Source: Streptomyces bicolor
GTDB lineage: Bacteria > Actinomycetota > Actinomycetes > Streptomycetales > Streptomycetaceae
Reading direction: 5' to 3'
DNA: 64,000 nucleotides
Assembly: GCF_000719285.1 (NCBI RefSeq)
Contig: NZ_JOFS01000029.1
Span: 48,675 to 112,674, forward strand
The notes under the pieces were generated by a model that saw nothing but the letters and a program-made list of their open reading frames with translations, did not search any database and was not told the DNA's origin. How positions within the stretch are numbered: position 1 is the stretch's first letter; every line of letters starts with the position of its first letter. Of the stretch, positions 54,551 to 63,136 are shown one piece after another. The position numbers and the translations under genes are program-made.

Positions 54551-55108
54551 GTGGACTGCATCCTGGCAGCGAACCTGACGGAACGTCAGAAGGACGTCGT
54601 GGCGCTGAGACGCGTGGATCCCACCACCGTGCGGGAGATGCGCTACTCCACCCCGCACAACTTCGTGGGTGAGCGCATCGACGGCTATCGACAGCCCCTC
54701 TGCAGCCTCACCCGACCTGCCGCAGAAGCGCTCCACAAGGCCAAGCAGCAGCTGTTGTACCAGGGCTACACGCTCAAGGTGTACGACTGCTACCGGCCGC
54801 AGGGTGCCGTCAACCACTTCGTGCGCTGGGCTAACGACCTCGACGACCAGGCCATGAAGACCGAGTTCTACCCGAGAGTCGACAAGACCCGTCTGTTCGC
54901 GGACGGTTACATCGCGGAGAAATCCGGCCACAGCCGCGGCTCGACGATGGACTGGACGATCGTCCGACTGCCGGCGAAGCCCACCAGGCCGTACGTACCG
55001 GGCGAGCCCCTCGTTCGTGAGTCTCGGCGAGGAGTGGTGGCACTACACGTCCTGGAAATCCCTTACCAGCCGTTGACGACCGACCCCCGGAAGACGCCCT
55101 TCCGCTGA
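54551..55108 (+). pseudogene. Broken D-Ala-D-Ala dipeptidase (VanX/DdpX-like) gene
   Basis: The first 150 codons match the family: VALRRVDPTTVREMRYSTPH, LKVYDCYRPQGAVNHFVRWA, MKTEFYPRVDKTRLFADGYI and the zinc motif SGHSRGSTMDWTIV. Then the sequence jumps. The other zinc/catalytic motif, GEEWWHYTSW, is present at about 55026-55055 but in the +1 frame, and the roughly 40 residues normally between the two motifs are absent. So a deletion combined with a frame change has destroyed the gene. The open frame ends in unrelated sequence at 55108. Confidence 0.75.
54575..54589. promoter_or_regulatory. Second copy of the TetR-type operator
   Basis: CTGACG-GAA-CGTCAG, 84 bases from the first copy. Flanks are alike as well (GAAnCTGACGGnACGTCAGAAG in both). 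It lies at the 5' end of the vanX-like pseudogene. Confidence 0.55.
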
Positions 55109-55113
55109 TCGGA

Positions 55114-55119
55114 TACAGT
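55114..55119 (+). promoter_or_regulatory. -10 element for a leaderless NUDIX gene transcript
   Basis: TACAGT ends seven bases before the GTG at 55127, which places transcription start at the start codon; no ribosome binding site is present. Confidence 0.5.
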
Positions 55120-55126
55120 CCGCCGC

Positions 55127-55663
55127 GTGTCCGAAACTCAGCTCTCCGCCCCCAACTCCGCAACAAGCTCCCACTGTTCGAGCTGCGGCGCGCCCTACGG
55201 AGAGGGCGTCTCCGGCTGGCCCCGCACCTGCCCGGCGTGCGGCACCGTGACCTACCGCAATCCGCTGCCGGTAGCGATCGCGCTCCAGCCCGTGTACGAC
55301 ACGAAGGGCACCGCCCTGGTCGTCATCACCCGAACCGTCGCCCCCGCGCGCGGAGGCATCGCCCTGCCCGGCGGCTACATCGACGACCGCGAGGACTGGC
55401 GGCAGGCCGTCGTCCGCGAACTCAAGGAAGAGACCGGCATCGACGCGGCCGGCCGCGACGTACGCCTCGCCGACGCGATGAGCTCTCCCGACGGGCACCT
55501 ACTGCTCTTCGGGCTCCTTCCGGAACGGCCCGCCGACCGCCTGCCGACATCGGCCGCCACCGACGAGACCGAGGGCTGGCACCTGCTGCACAGGCCGGAG
55601 GAGCTCGCCTTCCCGCTGCACACGCTGGCCGTACGGGCGTTCTTCGAGGGCCGTTACGTCTGA
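55127..55663 (+). CDS. NUDIX hydrolase with N-terminal zinc ribbon
   Basis: Protein of 178 residues. A zinc ribbon (SHCSSCGAPYGEGV then RTCPACGTVTYRNP) precedes the NUDIX domain with a full box GGYIDDREDWRQAVVRELKE followed by ETGI. The combination is like NudC-related or NUDIX enzymes acting on nucleoside diphosphate derivatives; the exact substrate is open. Its stop is two bases from the stop of the convergent GH31 gene. Confidence 0.92.
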   Translation: MSETQLSAPNSATSSHCSSCGAPYGEGVSGWPRTCPACGTVTYRNPLPVAIALQPVYDTKGTALVVITRTVAPARGGIALPGGYIDDREDWRQAVVRELKEETGIDAAGRDVRLADAMSSPDGHLLLFGLLPERPADRLPTSAATDETEGWHLLHRPEELAFPLHTLAVRAFFEGRYV

Positions 55664-55665
55664 GC

Positions 55666-58032
55666 TCACCGCTCGCCTAGACCTCGTATGCGCACCGGAC
55701 GAGGCGACGTGATCACGCCGTCCTCGTGCTCCAGCTCCACGACCAGCTTTCCGCCCTGCCAGCGGGTGACGTAGCGCTCGATCTCCGGTTCGTCCCAGCC
55801 GTCACCCGCATCCGGCACCACCAGCCCGCCCCCAGTACGCCCCCGGGCGGGCGCCCACACTTCCAGTTCCAGCCCGCCGTCGTCCCCGCGTACCGGAACG
55901 ACGGCACCCGCGCGCGCGAGCACCGGGATCCGGGACATGGGCGCGTCCACGAGAACCTGCCCCGGCCCCTCGTACGCCCGCCCAGTCGCCGTGTCGTACC
56001 AGCGCCCCCGTGGCACCTGCACCGCACGCCGGTCAGTGCCTGGATCCAGTACGGGCGCCACCAGCAGGCAGTCGCCCAGCAGAAACGCGTCCTCGCAGTC
56101 GCGCAGCGCACGCTCCTCGGGCGCCGACCACCACAGCGGACGTACGTACGGCGCCCCTGTCCGCCGCGCGAGATGCGCCAGGGTCACGAAGTACGGTCGC
56201 AGCTTCCGCCGCTCGACGAGCGCCACGCGCGCGTGCTCCAGCACCTCGGGACCGAACTCCCACGGTTCCCTGCGCCCCGCCCGCAGACTGGCATGCGTGC
56301 GGAACAGCGGCAGATACGCGGCCAGCTGGAACCAGCGCAGATACAGCTCCGGCGAAGGACTCCCGTCGAACCCGCCCACATCGGGCCCCGAGTAGGGCAC
56401 CCCGCACAGCCCGAGGCCCATGACCAGCGACAGCGACGCCCGCAGTCCCGGCCAGCCAGTGGCCACATCACCTGACCAGGCACCCCCGTAGCGCTGCATG
56501 CCGGCCCACCCGGACCGCGAGAAGACGAATGGCCGCTCCTCGGGCGCAAGCGCGCGTACCCCCTCGTAGGCCGCCCTGGCCATGCACAGCCCGTAGACGT
56601 TGTGCGCCTCCTGATGGTCCCCGCCGCGCCCCTCCAGGGAATGCCGAGCCGAACGCGGCAGCGTCGACTCCCCGAAGGCGGCGAACGAGGTCGGCTCGTT
56701 CATGTCATGCCAGAAGCCCGAGAAACCCTGCGCCAGCCGCTCCTCGTACTGGCCGCCCCACCACTGCCGCACGCGCGCGTGCGTGAAGTCCGGGAAGAGC
56801 GCCTCCCCGGGCCACACAACGCCCCGCACGAGCCGTCCCGAAGCGTCCCTGACAAACGCGTCCTCGGCTGTCCCACTGTCGTACACGGCATTGCCCGGCG
56901 CGGCCCTGACCGCCGGGTCGACGATCGACACCAGGCGGATCCCGTCCCGCCGCAAGTCCTCGGCGAGCTGGGGCAGTTTGGGAAAGCCCTCATGGTCGAC
57001 CGTGAACACCTGGTGCTCGTCAAAGTGGTCGATGTCCAGATGGACCGCGTCCAGCGGGAGAACCCGTTCCTGGTAGCCAGAAACGATCCGCCGCACCTCC
57101 TGCTCGCTGCCGAAGCCCCACCGTGCGTGATGGTGGCCGAGCGCCCATGCGGGCGGCAGCGCGGCAGCACCGGTGAGGGAGGCCCAGACGAGCAGCACGC
57201 GCGCGGGAGTGCCCACCATTACCCAGCAGCGCAGCGGACCCCCGTCCATCCGCAGTTCGCTGGTCCCCGCCCTGTCATGCCCGGAACCGGCGCCCTCCTC
57301 GCCCTCCCGCAGCGTCACCGTGCCGTCCCACGAGGTGTCGTGGAACACCAGGTGCGAGGCCGCGTCGGCGACGACCAGCTGCACCGGCATGGTGATGTAC
57401 AGCGGATCGTCGTCAGGGCCGAACGCACGGCCGGGGTCGGTGTTCCACAGCCGGTACGTCCCGTCCTTGAGCCGGGGCCCCGACGCCCGGCCTCCCAGTC
57501 CGAAGAACCGCGCGTCCGCCGCCACCTCCGACCGCTGCATCCAGCGCGCCGCCCCGCCGCCGACCGGCTCCCACCACCGCGGCGGCAGGTCACGGCGCAG
57601 TGCCACGCCACCGGGCGTCTGCACCTCCACTGCGCCGTGCCGCGAGATGACGACCGTCACCCGCTCGGCCACGACCCGCCAGCCACCGTCCTTGTCGGGC
57701 TCCAGCACAGCCCGCGGATCCGGCTCCGGGCAACGGCCCGCGAGCGCGTACGACGGCTCGGGAGCAGCCCCGTCCCACCCCCAGAAGACAGCCCCGTTCA
57801 CGGTGACGACGACGCGCAGCTCGGACCTGCTGAACCGGATGACGCCGCCGCCCGGACCGGGCTGCACCTCCTGCACGGGCCCGGGCACCCGGGCGCGCTC
57901 GGCACCCCGCGGGGGCAGCCCCTCGGCGTCGGCGCGCTTCCTGCGCCACGCCGCTCGTACGGTACGCAACCCCTGGGCCGCTCCCACAGAACCGACCGCC
58001 TTCATCGAACGCACCAGGTCACGACCGTCCAT
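55666..58032 (-). CDS. GH31 alpha-glycosidase
   Basis: Protein of 788 residues without signal peptide, so cytoplasmic. The N-terminal beta-sandwich contains ARFFGLGGRASGPRLKDGTY and YRLWNTDP. The barrel carries HHHARWGFGSEQEVRRIVSG, DAVHLDIDHFD, the nucleophile Asp in GFWHDMNEPTSFA, and the acid/base Asp in YGGAWSGDVATGW; the C-terminal domain begins LLVAPVLDPGTDRRAVQVPR. All are GH31 alpha-glucosidase/alpha-xylosidase marks. Specificity cannot be read directly; DMNEP favours alpha-glucosidase-like action. ATG at 58032; about 210 bases separate it from the divergent acetoacetyl-CoA synthetase gene. Confidence 0.92.
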   Translation of the reverse strand: MDGRDLVRSMKAVGSVGAAQGLRTVRAAWRRKRADAEGLPPRGAERARVPGPVQEVQPGPGGGVIRFSRSELRVVVTVNGAVFWGWDGAAPEPSYALAGRCPEPDPRAVLEPDKDGGWRVVAERVTVVISRHGAVEVQTPGGVALRRDLPPRWWEPVGGGAARWMQRSEVAADARFFGLGGRASGPRLKDGTYRLWNTDPGRAFGPDDDPLYITMPVQLVVADAASHLVFHDTSWDGTVTLREGEEGAGSGHDRAGTSELRMDGGPLRCWVMVGTPARVLLVWASLTGAAALPPAWALGHHHARWGFGSEQEVRRIVSGYQERVLPLDAVHLDIDHFDEHQVFTVDHEGFPKLPQLAEDLRRDGIRLVSIVDPAVRAAPGNAVYDSGTAEDAFVRDASGRLVRGVVWPGEALFPDFTHARVRQWWGGQYEERLAQGFSGFWHDMNEPTSFAAFGESTLPRSARHSLEGRGGDHQEAHNVYGLCMARAAYEGVRALAPEERPFVFSRSGWAGMQRYGGAWSGDVATGWPGLRASLSLVMGLGLCGVPYSGPDVGGFDGSPSPELYLRWFQLAAYLPLFRTHASLRAGRREPWEFGPEVLEHARVALVERRKLRPYFVTLAHLARRTGAPYVRPLWWSAPEERALRDCEDAFLLGDCLLVAPVLDPGTDRRAVQVPRGRWYDTATGRAYEGPGQVLVDAPMSRIPVLARAGAVVPVRGDDGGLELEVWAPARGRTGGGLVVPDAGDGWDEPEIERYVTRWQGGKLVVELEHEDGVITSPRPVRIRGLGER

Positions 58033-58112
58033 GCTGCTCAGCCTGCCATTGACCGCCCCACACGCGTGTGCCGTTCAACTGCCGTTCACCCGTGCCGGGA
58101 CCACATCTTCAC

Positions 58113-58173
58113 GACACGGACTATGTGGGGCGCACCCTGGTGCAGAAGTCGATCACATGGCATCGTCCGTGTC
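58113..58173 (+). promoter_or_regulatory. Long-range inverted repeat before the acetoacetyl-CoA synthetase gene
   Basis: GACACGGAC (58113-58121) and GTCCGTGTC (58165-58173) are perfect inverted copies; inside them ATGTG and CACAT can also pair. It may be a leader hairpin or two operator halves. A separate 12-bp palindrome CACACGCGTGTG lies at 58059-58070. Confidence 0.35.
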
Positions 58174-58244
58174 ATCCGCGTCACGCGCACACCCCAGCCG
58201 TGCGTGGAAGACGCACACGACGCGCACAGTCCGGGAGCCGCCCC

Positions 58245-60212
58245 ATGTCGACCGTGAACCCCCAGCCGCTCTGGCAGCCAGATCCGCAGCGCATCGCACA
58301 GGCTCAGGTCACCAAGTTCCAGGCCTGGGCTGCGGAAAACCACGGAGCCCCCGCCGAGGGCGGCTACGCGGCCCTGCACCGCTGGTCGGTCGACGAACTG
58401 GACACCTTCTGGAAAGCCGTCACGGAGTGGTTCGACGTGCGCTTCTCCACCCCCTACGCGCGCGTACTGGCCGATCGCTCGATGCCCGGCGCCCAGTGGT
58501 TCCCCGGCGCCACCCTGAACTACGCCGAGCACGCCCTGCGCGCCGCCGTGACCCGCGCCGACGAACCCGCACTCCTCTACGTCGACGAATCCCACCAGCC
58601 CCGCCCTGTGACCTGGTCCGAACTGCGCCGACAGGTCGGCTCCCTCGCCGCCGAGCTGCGCTCCCTCGGCGTACGCCCCGGGGACCGTGTCAGCGGCTAC
58701 CTCCCGAACATCCCGCACGCCGTCGTCGCCCTCCTCGCCACTGCTGCCGTCGGCGGCGTCTGGACCTCCTGCGCCCCCGACTTCGGCGCCCGCAGCGTCC
58801 TCGACCGTTTCCAGCAGGTCGAACCGGTCGTCCTGTTCACCGTCGACGGTTACCGCTACGGCGGCAAGGAACACGACCGCCGGGACGTCGTCGCCGAGCT
58901 GCGCCGCGAACTGCCCACTCTGCGCGCCGTGGTGCACATCCCGCTCCTCGGCACCGAGGCCACCGAGGGCGCGCTGGAGTGGTCAGCCCTCACAGCCGCC
59001 GACGAGGAACCGGTCTTCGAACAGGTTCCCTTCGACCACCCCCTCTGGGTGCTCTACTCCTCCGGCACCACTGGCCTCCCCAAGGCCATCGTCCAGTCCC
59101 AGGGCGGCATCCTCGTCGAGCACCTCAAACAACTCGGCCTGCACTGCGACCTGGGTCCCGAGGACCGCTTCTTCTGGTACACCTCGACGGGCTGGATGAT
59201 GTGGAACTTCCTGGTCTCCGGCCTCCTCACCGGGACCACGATCGTCCTCTACGACGGCAGCCCGGGCTTTCCCGACACAGGCGCCCAGTGGCGGGTCGCC
59301 GAACGCACGGAGGCCACCCTCTACGGCACCTCGGCGGCCTACGTCATGGCCTGCCGGAAAGCCGGCGTACGCCCTGCCCGCGACTTCGACCTCTCCAAAG
59401 TGCAATGCGTCGCCACAACCGGATCACCGCTTCCGCCGGACGGTTTCCGCTGGCTGCACGACGAGGTCCGCGACGACCTCTGGATCGCCTCCGTCAGCGG
59501 CGGCACGGACGTCTGCTCCTGCTTCGCCGGAGCCGTGCCCACGCTGCCTGTCTACGTCGGAGAGCTCCAGGCCCCAAGCCTGGGCACCGATCTGCAGTCC
59601 TGGGACCCCAGCGGAGAATCCCTCATCGACGCGGTGGGCGAGCTCGTCGTCACCAATCCCATGCCGTCCATGCCGATCTACTTCTGGAACGACCCCGACG
59701 GCAGCCGGTACCACGACAGCTACTTCGACACGTATCCCGGCGTATGGCGCCACGGCGACTGGATCACCGCCACCTCCCGCGGCTCCGTCATCATCCACGG
59801 ACGTTCCGACTCGACCCTCAACCGCCAGGGCGTCCGCATGGGATCGGCCGACATCTACGAGGCCGTGGAACGCCTGCCCGAGATCAAGGAGTCCCTCGTC
59901 ATCGGCATCGAACAGCCCGACGGCGGCTACTGGATGCCCTTGTTCGTACACCTGGTGCCCGGAGCCGTGCTAGACGAGTCCCTCCTGAACCGCATCAAGC
60001 AGACCATCCGCGAACAGCTCTCACCGCGTCACGTCCCCGACGAGATCATCGAGGTCCCCGGCGTCCCCCACACCCTCACCGGCAAGCGCATCGAGGTCCC
60101 GGTCAAGCGCCTTCTCCAGGGCACACCCCTGGAGAAGGCGGTCAATCCGGGCTCCATCGACAACCTCGACCTGCTGCACTTCTATGAGGAACTCGCCCGC
60201 AAACGCGCCTGA
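58245..60212 (+). CDS. Acetoacetyl-CoA synthetase
   Basis: Protein of 655 residues, the size of acetoacetate-CoA ligases. It activates acetoacetate to acetoacetyl-CoA with ATP. Adenylate-forming motifs: LWVLYSSGTTGLPKAIVQSQ (A3), VSGGTDVCSCF (A5-like), YFDTYPGVWRHGDWI (A7) and GRSDSTLNRQGVRMGSADIY (A8), with TGKRIEVPVKRLL near the end carrying the catalytic Lys. The N-terminus with WFPGATLNYAEHAL is typical of the acetyl-CoA/acetoacetyl-CoA synthetase group. ATG at 58245 follows GGGAG. Confidence 0.93.
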   Translation: MSTVNPQPLWQPDPQRIAQAQVTKFQAWAAENHGAPAEGGYAALHRWSVDELDTFWKAVTEWFDVRFSTPYARVLADRSMPGAQWFPGATLNYAEHALRAAVTRADEPALLYVDESHQPRPVTWSELRRQVGSLAAELRSLGVRPGDRVSGYLPNIPHAVVALLATAAVGGVWTSCAPDFGARSVLDRFQQVEPVVLFTVDGYRYGGKEHDRRDVVAELRRELPTLRAVVHIPLLGTEATEGALEWSALTAADEEPVFEQVPFDHPLWVLYSSGTTGLPKAIVQSQGGILVEHLKQLGLHCDLGPEDRFFWYTSTGWMMWNFLVSGLLTGTTIVLYDGSPGFPDTGAQWRVAERTEATLYGTSAAYVMACRKAGVRPARDFDLSKVQCVATTGSPLPPDGFRWLHDEVRDDLWIASVSGGTDVCSCFAGAVPTLPVYVGELQAPSLGTDLQSWDPSGESLIDAVGELVVTNPMPSMPIYFWNDPDGSRYHDSYFDTYPGVWRHGDWITATSRGSVIIHGRSDSTLNRQGVRMGSADIYEAVERLPEIKESLVIGIEQPDGGYWMPLFVHLVPGAVLDESLLNRIKQTIREQLSPRHVPDEIIEVPGVPHTLTGKRIEVPVKRLLQGTPLEKAVNPGSIDNLDLLHFYEELARKRA

Positions 60213-60393
60213 GACACGTGCCGGCCTCGGGCTTTCGAACCACGACGGCATCCGAGGCCGGCCACAGCGTCACCAGCACGCCAACCTGCACGAATGCCCC
60301 CGCTCAAGGAGCGCGAGTACCTCACCCCGACGCCGTTGTCAGTGCCCCCGGTTACTGTGAGTGAGCATTGATCGACCGCACACAGGGGGAAAG

Positions 60394-61287
60394 ATGGCGC
60401 ACACCGACCACCAGACGATGCGACGCGTTCTGCGCCGCGAAATCGCCGGCACGATCGGCCTGCTAACCGACGAGCACGACTTCCGTGCCATGCGGCGCTA
60501 CCGCAGCTTCACTTTCGACGACCACAAGATCTATCTGGAACAGGTGGAGGCCCTCCTCAGGACACGCGCCGACGAAGGCGGCCATACGACGATCGCCCTC
60601 TTCGATCCGCAGGAGTACGCCGAGTTCTGTGACGCAACCGGACTGGACCCCGACATCCCGTCGAGCCGCACGCGCTTCACCGCCGAACTCGCGACCACCG
60701 GTCCCACCGTCTGCTACGAGGGCCAGCCCCTGGCAGACCTCGTCCCGGCCCTCGTCGACGAAGCCGTCCGACAGGCCACCTGGGAATACGCGTCCACACT
60801 CCTGGCACGACTGGGAGCCTGCGCCACCTGCGGCGAGGACATCGGGCGCGCGGCCTTCACCCGCGCCTCCAGACTCCTCGTCCGCATCCTGGACACCGCC
60901 CAGCCCGGCAGCCGACACCTGGTCTGCAGCGTCACGGGAACGCCGGAAACGCTGGTCTCCGTCCTGCACGCCGACGAGGACGCCCAGGGCGCTACACACC
61001 TCGACGAGGCCGAAGCGCTCGAATTCACCACGGTTCTCGCCCTCGGCCTCGCCACTCAGAGCCCCGGCGGACTCGTCATGCGGACCAGCGCCCCCGGCAC
61101 AACCGACCGCATCTATGGATGGCGCCTACGGGCGAACGGTCTGGAACCCCTCACCGCAGGCGAGGTCTTCGACGCCTACTGCACCGACGTTGAATCGGGA
61201 GACCTCATCGCCCCGGAATCGGGCGTCGACTACTGCGTGCCACCGGATCTTGGTGACGAGGAGGCGACTCCGGGGCACGACCACTGA
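60394..61287 (+). CDS. Protein of unknown function, 297 residues
   Basis: The ATG at 60394 follows GGGGGAAAG; an upstream start at 60361 lacks a site. Residues 5-60 look like a conserved head (RVLRREIAGTIGLLTDEHDF, MRRYRSFTFDDHKIYLEQVE); CATCGED contains a CxxC pair; LHADEDAQGATHLDEAEALE is acidic. I recall homologues in Streptomyces beside ptsI but know no function. No signal or membrane segment. The stop codon is part of a four-fold 9-bp repeat. Confidence 0.7.
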   Translation: MAHTDHQTMRRVLRREIAGTIGLLTDEHDFRAMRRYRSFTFDDHKIYLEQVEALLRTRADEGGHTTIALFDPQEYAEFCDATGLDPDIPSSRTRFTAELATTGPTVCYEGQPLADLVPALVDEAVRQATWEYASTLLARLGACATCGEDIGRAAFTRASRLLVRILDTAQPGSRHLVCSVTGTPETLVSVLHADEDAQGATHLDEAEALEFTTVLALGLATQSPGGLVMRTSAPGTTDRIYGWRLRANGLEPLTAGEVFDAYCTDVESGDLIAPESGVDYCVPPDLGDEEATPGHDH

Positions 61288-61317
61288 ACGCACTGAACGC
61301 ACTGAACGCACTGAACG
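61282..61317 (+). repeat. Four perfect 9-bp tandem copies of CACTGAACG
   Basis: Copies at 61282, 61291, 61300 and 61309. The first contains the last sense codon and the TGA of the unknown gene, so stop codons are repeated in the array. Confidence 0.95.
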
Positions 61318-61321
61318 CCAA

Positions 61322-61351
61322 GGGGCGCCCCACCCGCAGGTGGAGCGCCCC
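61322..61351. terminator. Terminator between the unknown gene and ptsI
   Basis: GGGGCGC-c-CCACC (61322-61334) pairs with GGTGG-a-GCGCCCC (61339-61351): 12 bp with one mismatch and a four-base loop. It serves both convergent genes. Confidence 0.8.
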
Positions 61352-61383
61352 ACGCGAACCGGCCCGCCGCCGTCTCGCTCCGG

Positions 61384-63054
61384 CTACTCGCCGGACAGCA
61401 CCGCCTGAGCCGCGTTGCGTGCGTCCTCGGCGCTGTCCGCCGCCCGGGCTGCAGCAGCGGCCCGCTCGCACTGCGCCAGCGTGTACTTCGCAAGCGTCGC
61501 CCGGACGTACGGAATCGACGCGGACCCCATGGACAGGGAGGTGACGCCCAGACCGGTCAGCACACATGCCAGCAGCGGGTCGGACGCCGCCTCACCACAG
61601 ACACCGCAGCTCTTGCCCTCGGCCTTCGCCGCCTCGGCGGACAGCGCGACCAGGTCGAGCAGCGCGGGCTGCCACGGATCCTGCAGACGGGACACCGCAC
61701 CCACCTGTCGGTCCGCGGCGAACGTGTACTGCGCGAGGTCGTTCGTCCCCAGCGACAGGAACTCGACCTCCTGGAGGATCGAGCGCGCCCGCAGTGCGGC
61801 CGACGGAATCTCCACCATCGCACCGAACTTCGCCTGCAGCCCAGCCGCACGGCACGCATCCGCGAATGCCTTCGCATCGGTCCGGTCCGCCACCATCGGG
61901 GCCATGACCTCGAGGTAGACGGGCAGCCCCTCCGCAGCCTTCGCCAGTGCCGTCAGTTGGGTGCGCAGCACCTCCGGGTGGTCCAGCAGCGTCCGCAGAC
62001 CGCGCACACCCAGGGCCGGGTTCGGCTCATCGGCCGGCGTCAGGAAGTCAAGCGGCTTATCCGCACCCGCGTCCAGGACACGTACTACGACACGACCCTC
62101 GGGGAAGGCCTCGAGGACCTGCCTGTAGGCCTCGATCTGCTTCTCCTCGGACGGCGCCTTCTTGCTGTCGTCGAGGAAGAGGAACTCCGTACGGAACAGA
62201 CCGACACCCTCAGCGCCCGCCTCGACAGCGGCCGGAACGTCGGACGGGCCGCCCACGTTGGCCAGCAGTGGCACCTTGTGGCCGTCGGCGGTGGCGCCCG
62301 GGCCCGTCGACGCCGCGAGCGCCGCCTTGCGCGCGGCGGCGGCAGCCTCCAGCTCCGCCTTCTTCTCGTCGCTCGGATTCACGAAGATGTCGCCGGTGCT
62401 GCCATCGACCGCGATGACCGTGCCCTCGGCCAGCTCGCCCGCCCCCGGCAGCGCGACCACGGCCGGCACACCGAGCGCCCTCGCCAGGATCGCGCTGTGG
62501 CTGGTCGGCCCGCCCTCCTCGGTGACGAAGCCGAGAACAAGGGCCGGGTCCAGCAGCGCCGTATCGGCCGGGGCAAGGTCACGAGCCACAAGGACATAGG
62601 GCTCGTCACTATCCGGGACACCCGGCATCGGGACCCCGAGCAAACGAGCGACGATACGATTCCGCACGTCATCGAGGTCGGCCACACGACCGGCCAGGTA
62701 CTCACCGGCACCGGCAAGCAACTCGCGGTACGCGGCGAAGGCGTCGTACACGGCGCGCTCGGCCGTGCTGCCGACGGTGATACGCCGGTCCACGTCCGCC
62801 ATCAGCTCGGGATCCTGGGCCATCATGGCCTGCGCCTCGAGCACCGCCTGTGCTTCGCCCCCCGCCAGATTGCCGCGCGCCATCAGGTCGGCTGCGACAG
62901 CCTCCACGGCCTTACGGGCGCGCGCCTGTTCACGCTCCGCTTCCTCCGCCGGAATCTGCTTGGCAGGCGGTTCGAGGACCGCCGTTCCCATGTGCCGAAC
63001 CTCGCCGATCGCCACACCGTGGCTCACGCCGACGCCTCGCAGCGTTGTCTCCAT
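61384..63054 (-). CDS. ptsI: Phosphoenolpyruvate-protein phosphotransferase (PTS enzyme I)
   Basis: Protein of 556 residues; takes phosphate from PEP and passes it to HPr in sugar uptake. The N-domain has the active His in GGPTSHSAILARALGVPAVV; the PEP-binding barrel has LFRTEFLFLDDS, VRVLDAGADKPL, FGAMVEIPSAALRA and LSLGTNDLAQYTFAADR, with active Cys region CGVCGEAASDP. It lies 82 bases downstream of crr in the same operon. Confidence 0.97.
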   Translation of the reverse strand: METTLRGVGVSHGVAIGEVRHMGTAVLEPPAKQIPAEEAEREQARARKAVEAVAADLMARGNLAGGEAQAVLEAQAMMAQDPELMADVDRRITVGSTAERAVYDAFAAYRELLAGAGEYLAGRVADLDDVRNRIVARLLGVPMPGVPDSDEPYVLVARDLAPADTALLDPALVLGFVTEEGGPTSHSAILARALGVPAVVALPGAGELAEGTVIAVDGSTGDIFVNPSDEKKAELEAAAAARKAALAASTGPGATADGHKVPLLANVGGPSDVPAAVEAGAEGVGLFRTEFLFLDDSKKAPSEEKQIEAYRQVLEAFPEGRVVVRVLDAGADKPLDFLTPADEPNPALGVRGLRTLLDHPEVLRTQLTALAKAAEGLPVYLEVMAPMVADRTDAKAFADACRAAGLQAKFGAMVEIPSAALRARSILQEVEFLSLGTNDLAQYTFAADRQVGAVSRLQDPWQPALLDLVALSAEAAKAEGKSCGVCGEAASDPLLACVLTGLGVTSLSMGSASIPYVRATLAKYTLAQCERAAAAARAADSAEDARNAAQAVLSGE

Positions 63055-63136
63055 CTCACCCGTCTCCGATAGTGCGGCGGGTCCCGCCGCCGCGGTGGTT
63101 GTCGTCCCTACCTGCCGTCATGGGACGGCGCCGATG

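Noticed and set aside
57173..60187. A 1004-codon open frame on the plus strand
   Set aside because: It overlaps the GH31 gene (antisense) and the acetoacetyl-CoA synthetase gene (other frame); its translation is Arg/Pro/Ser-rich without motifs.
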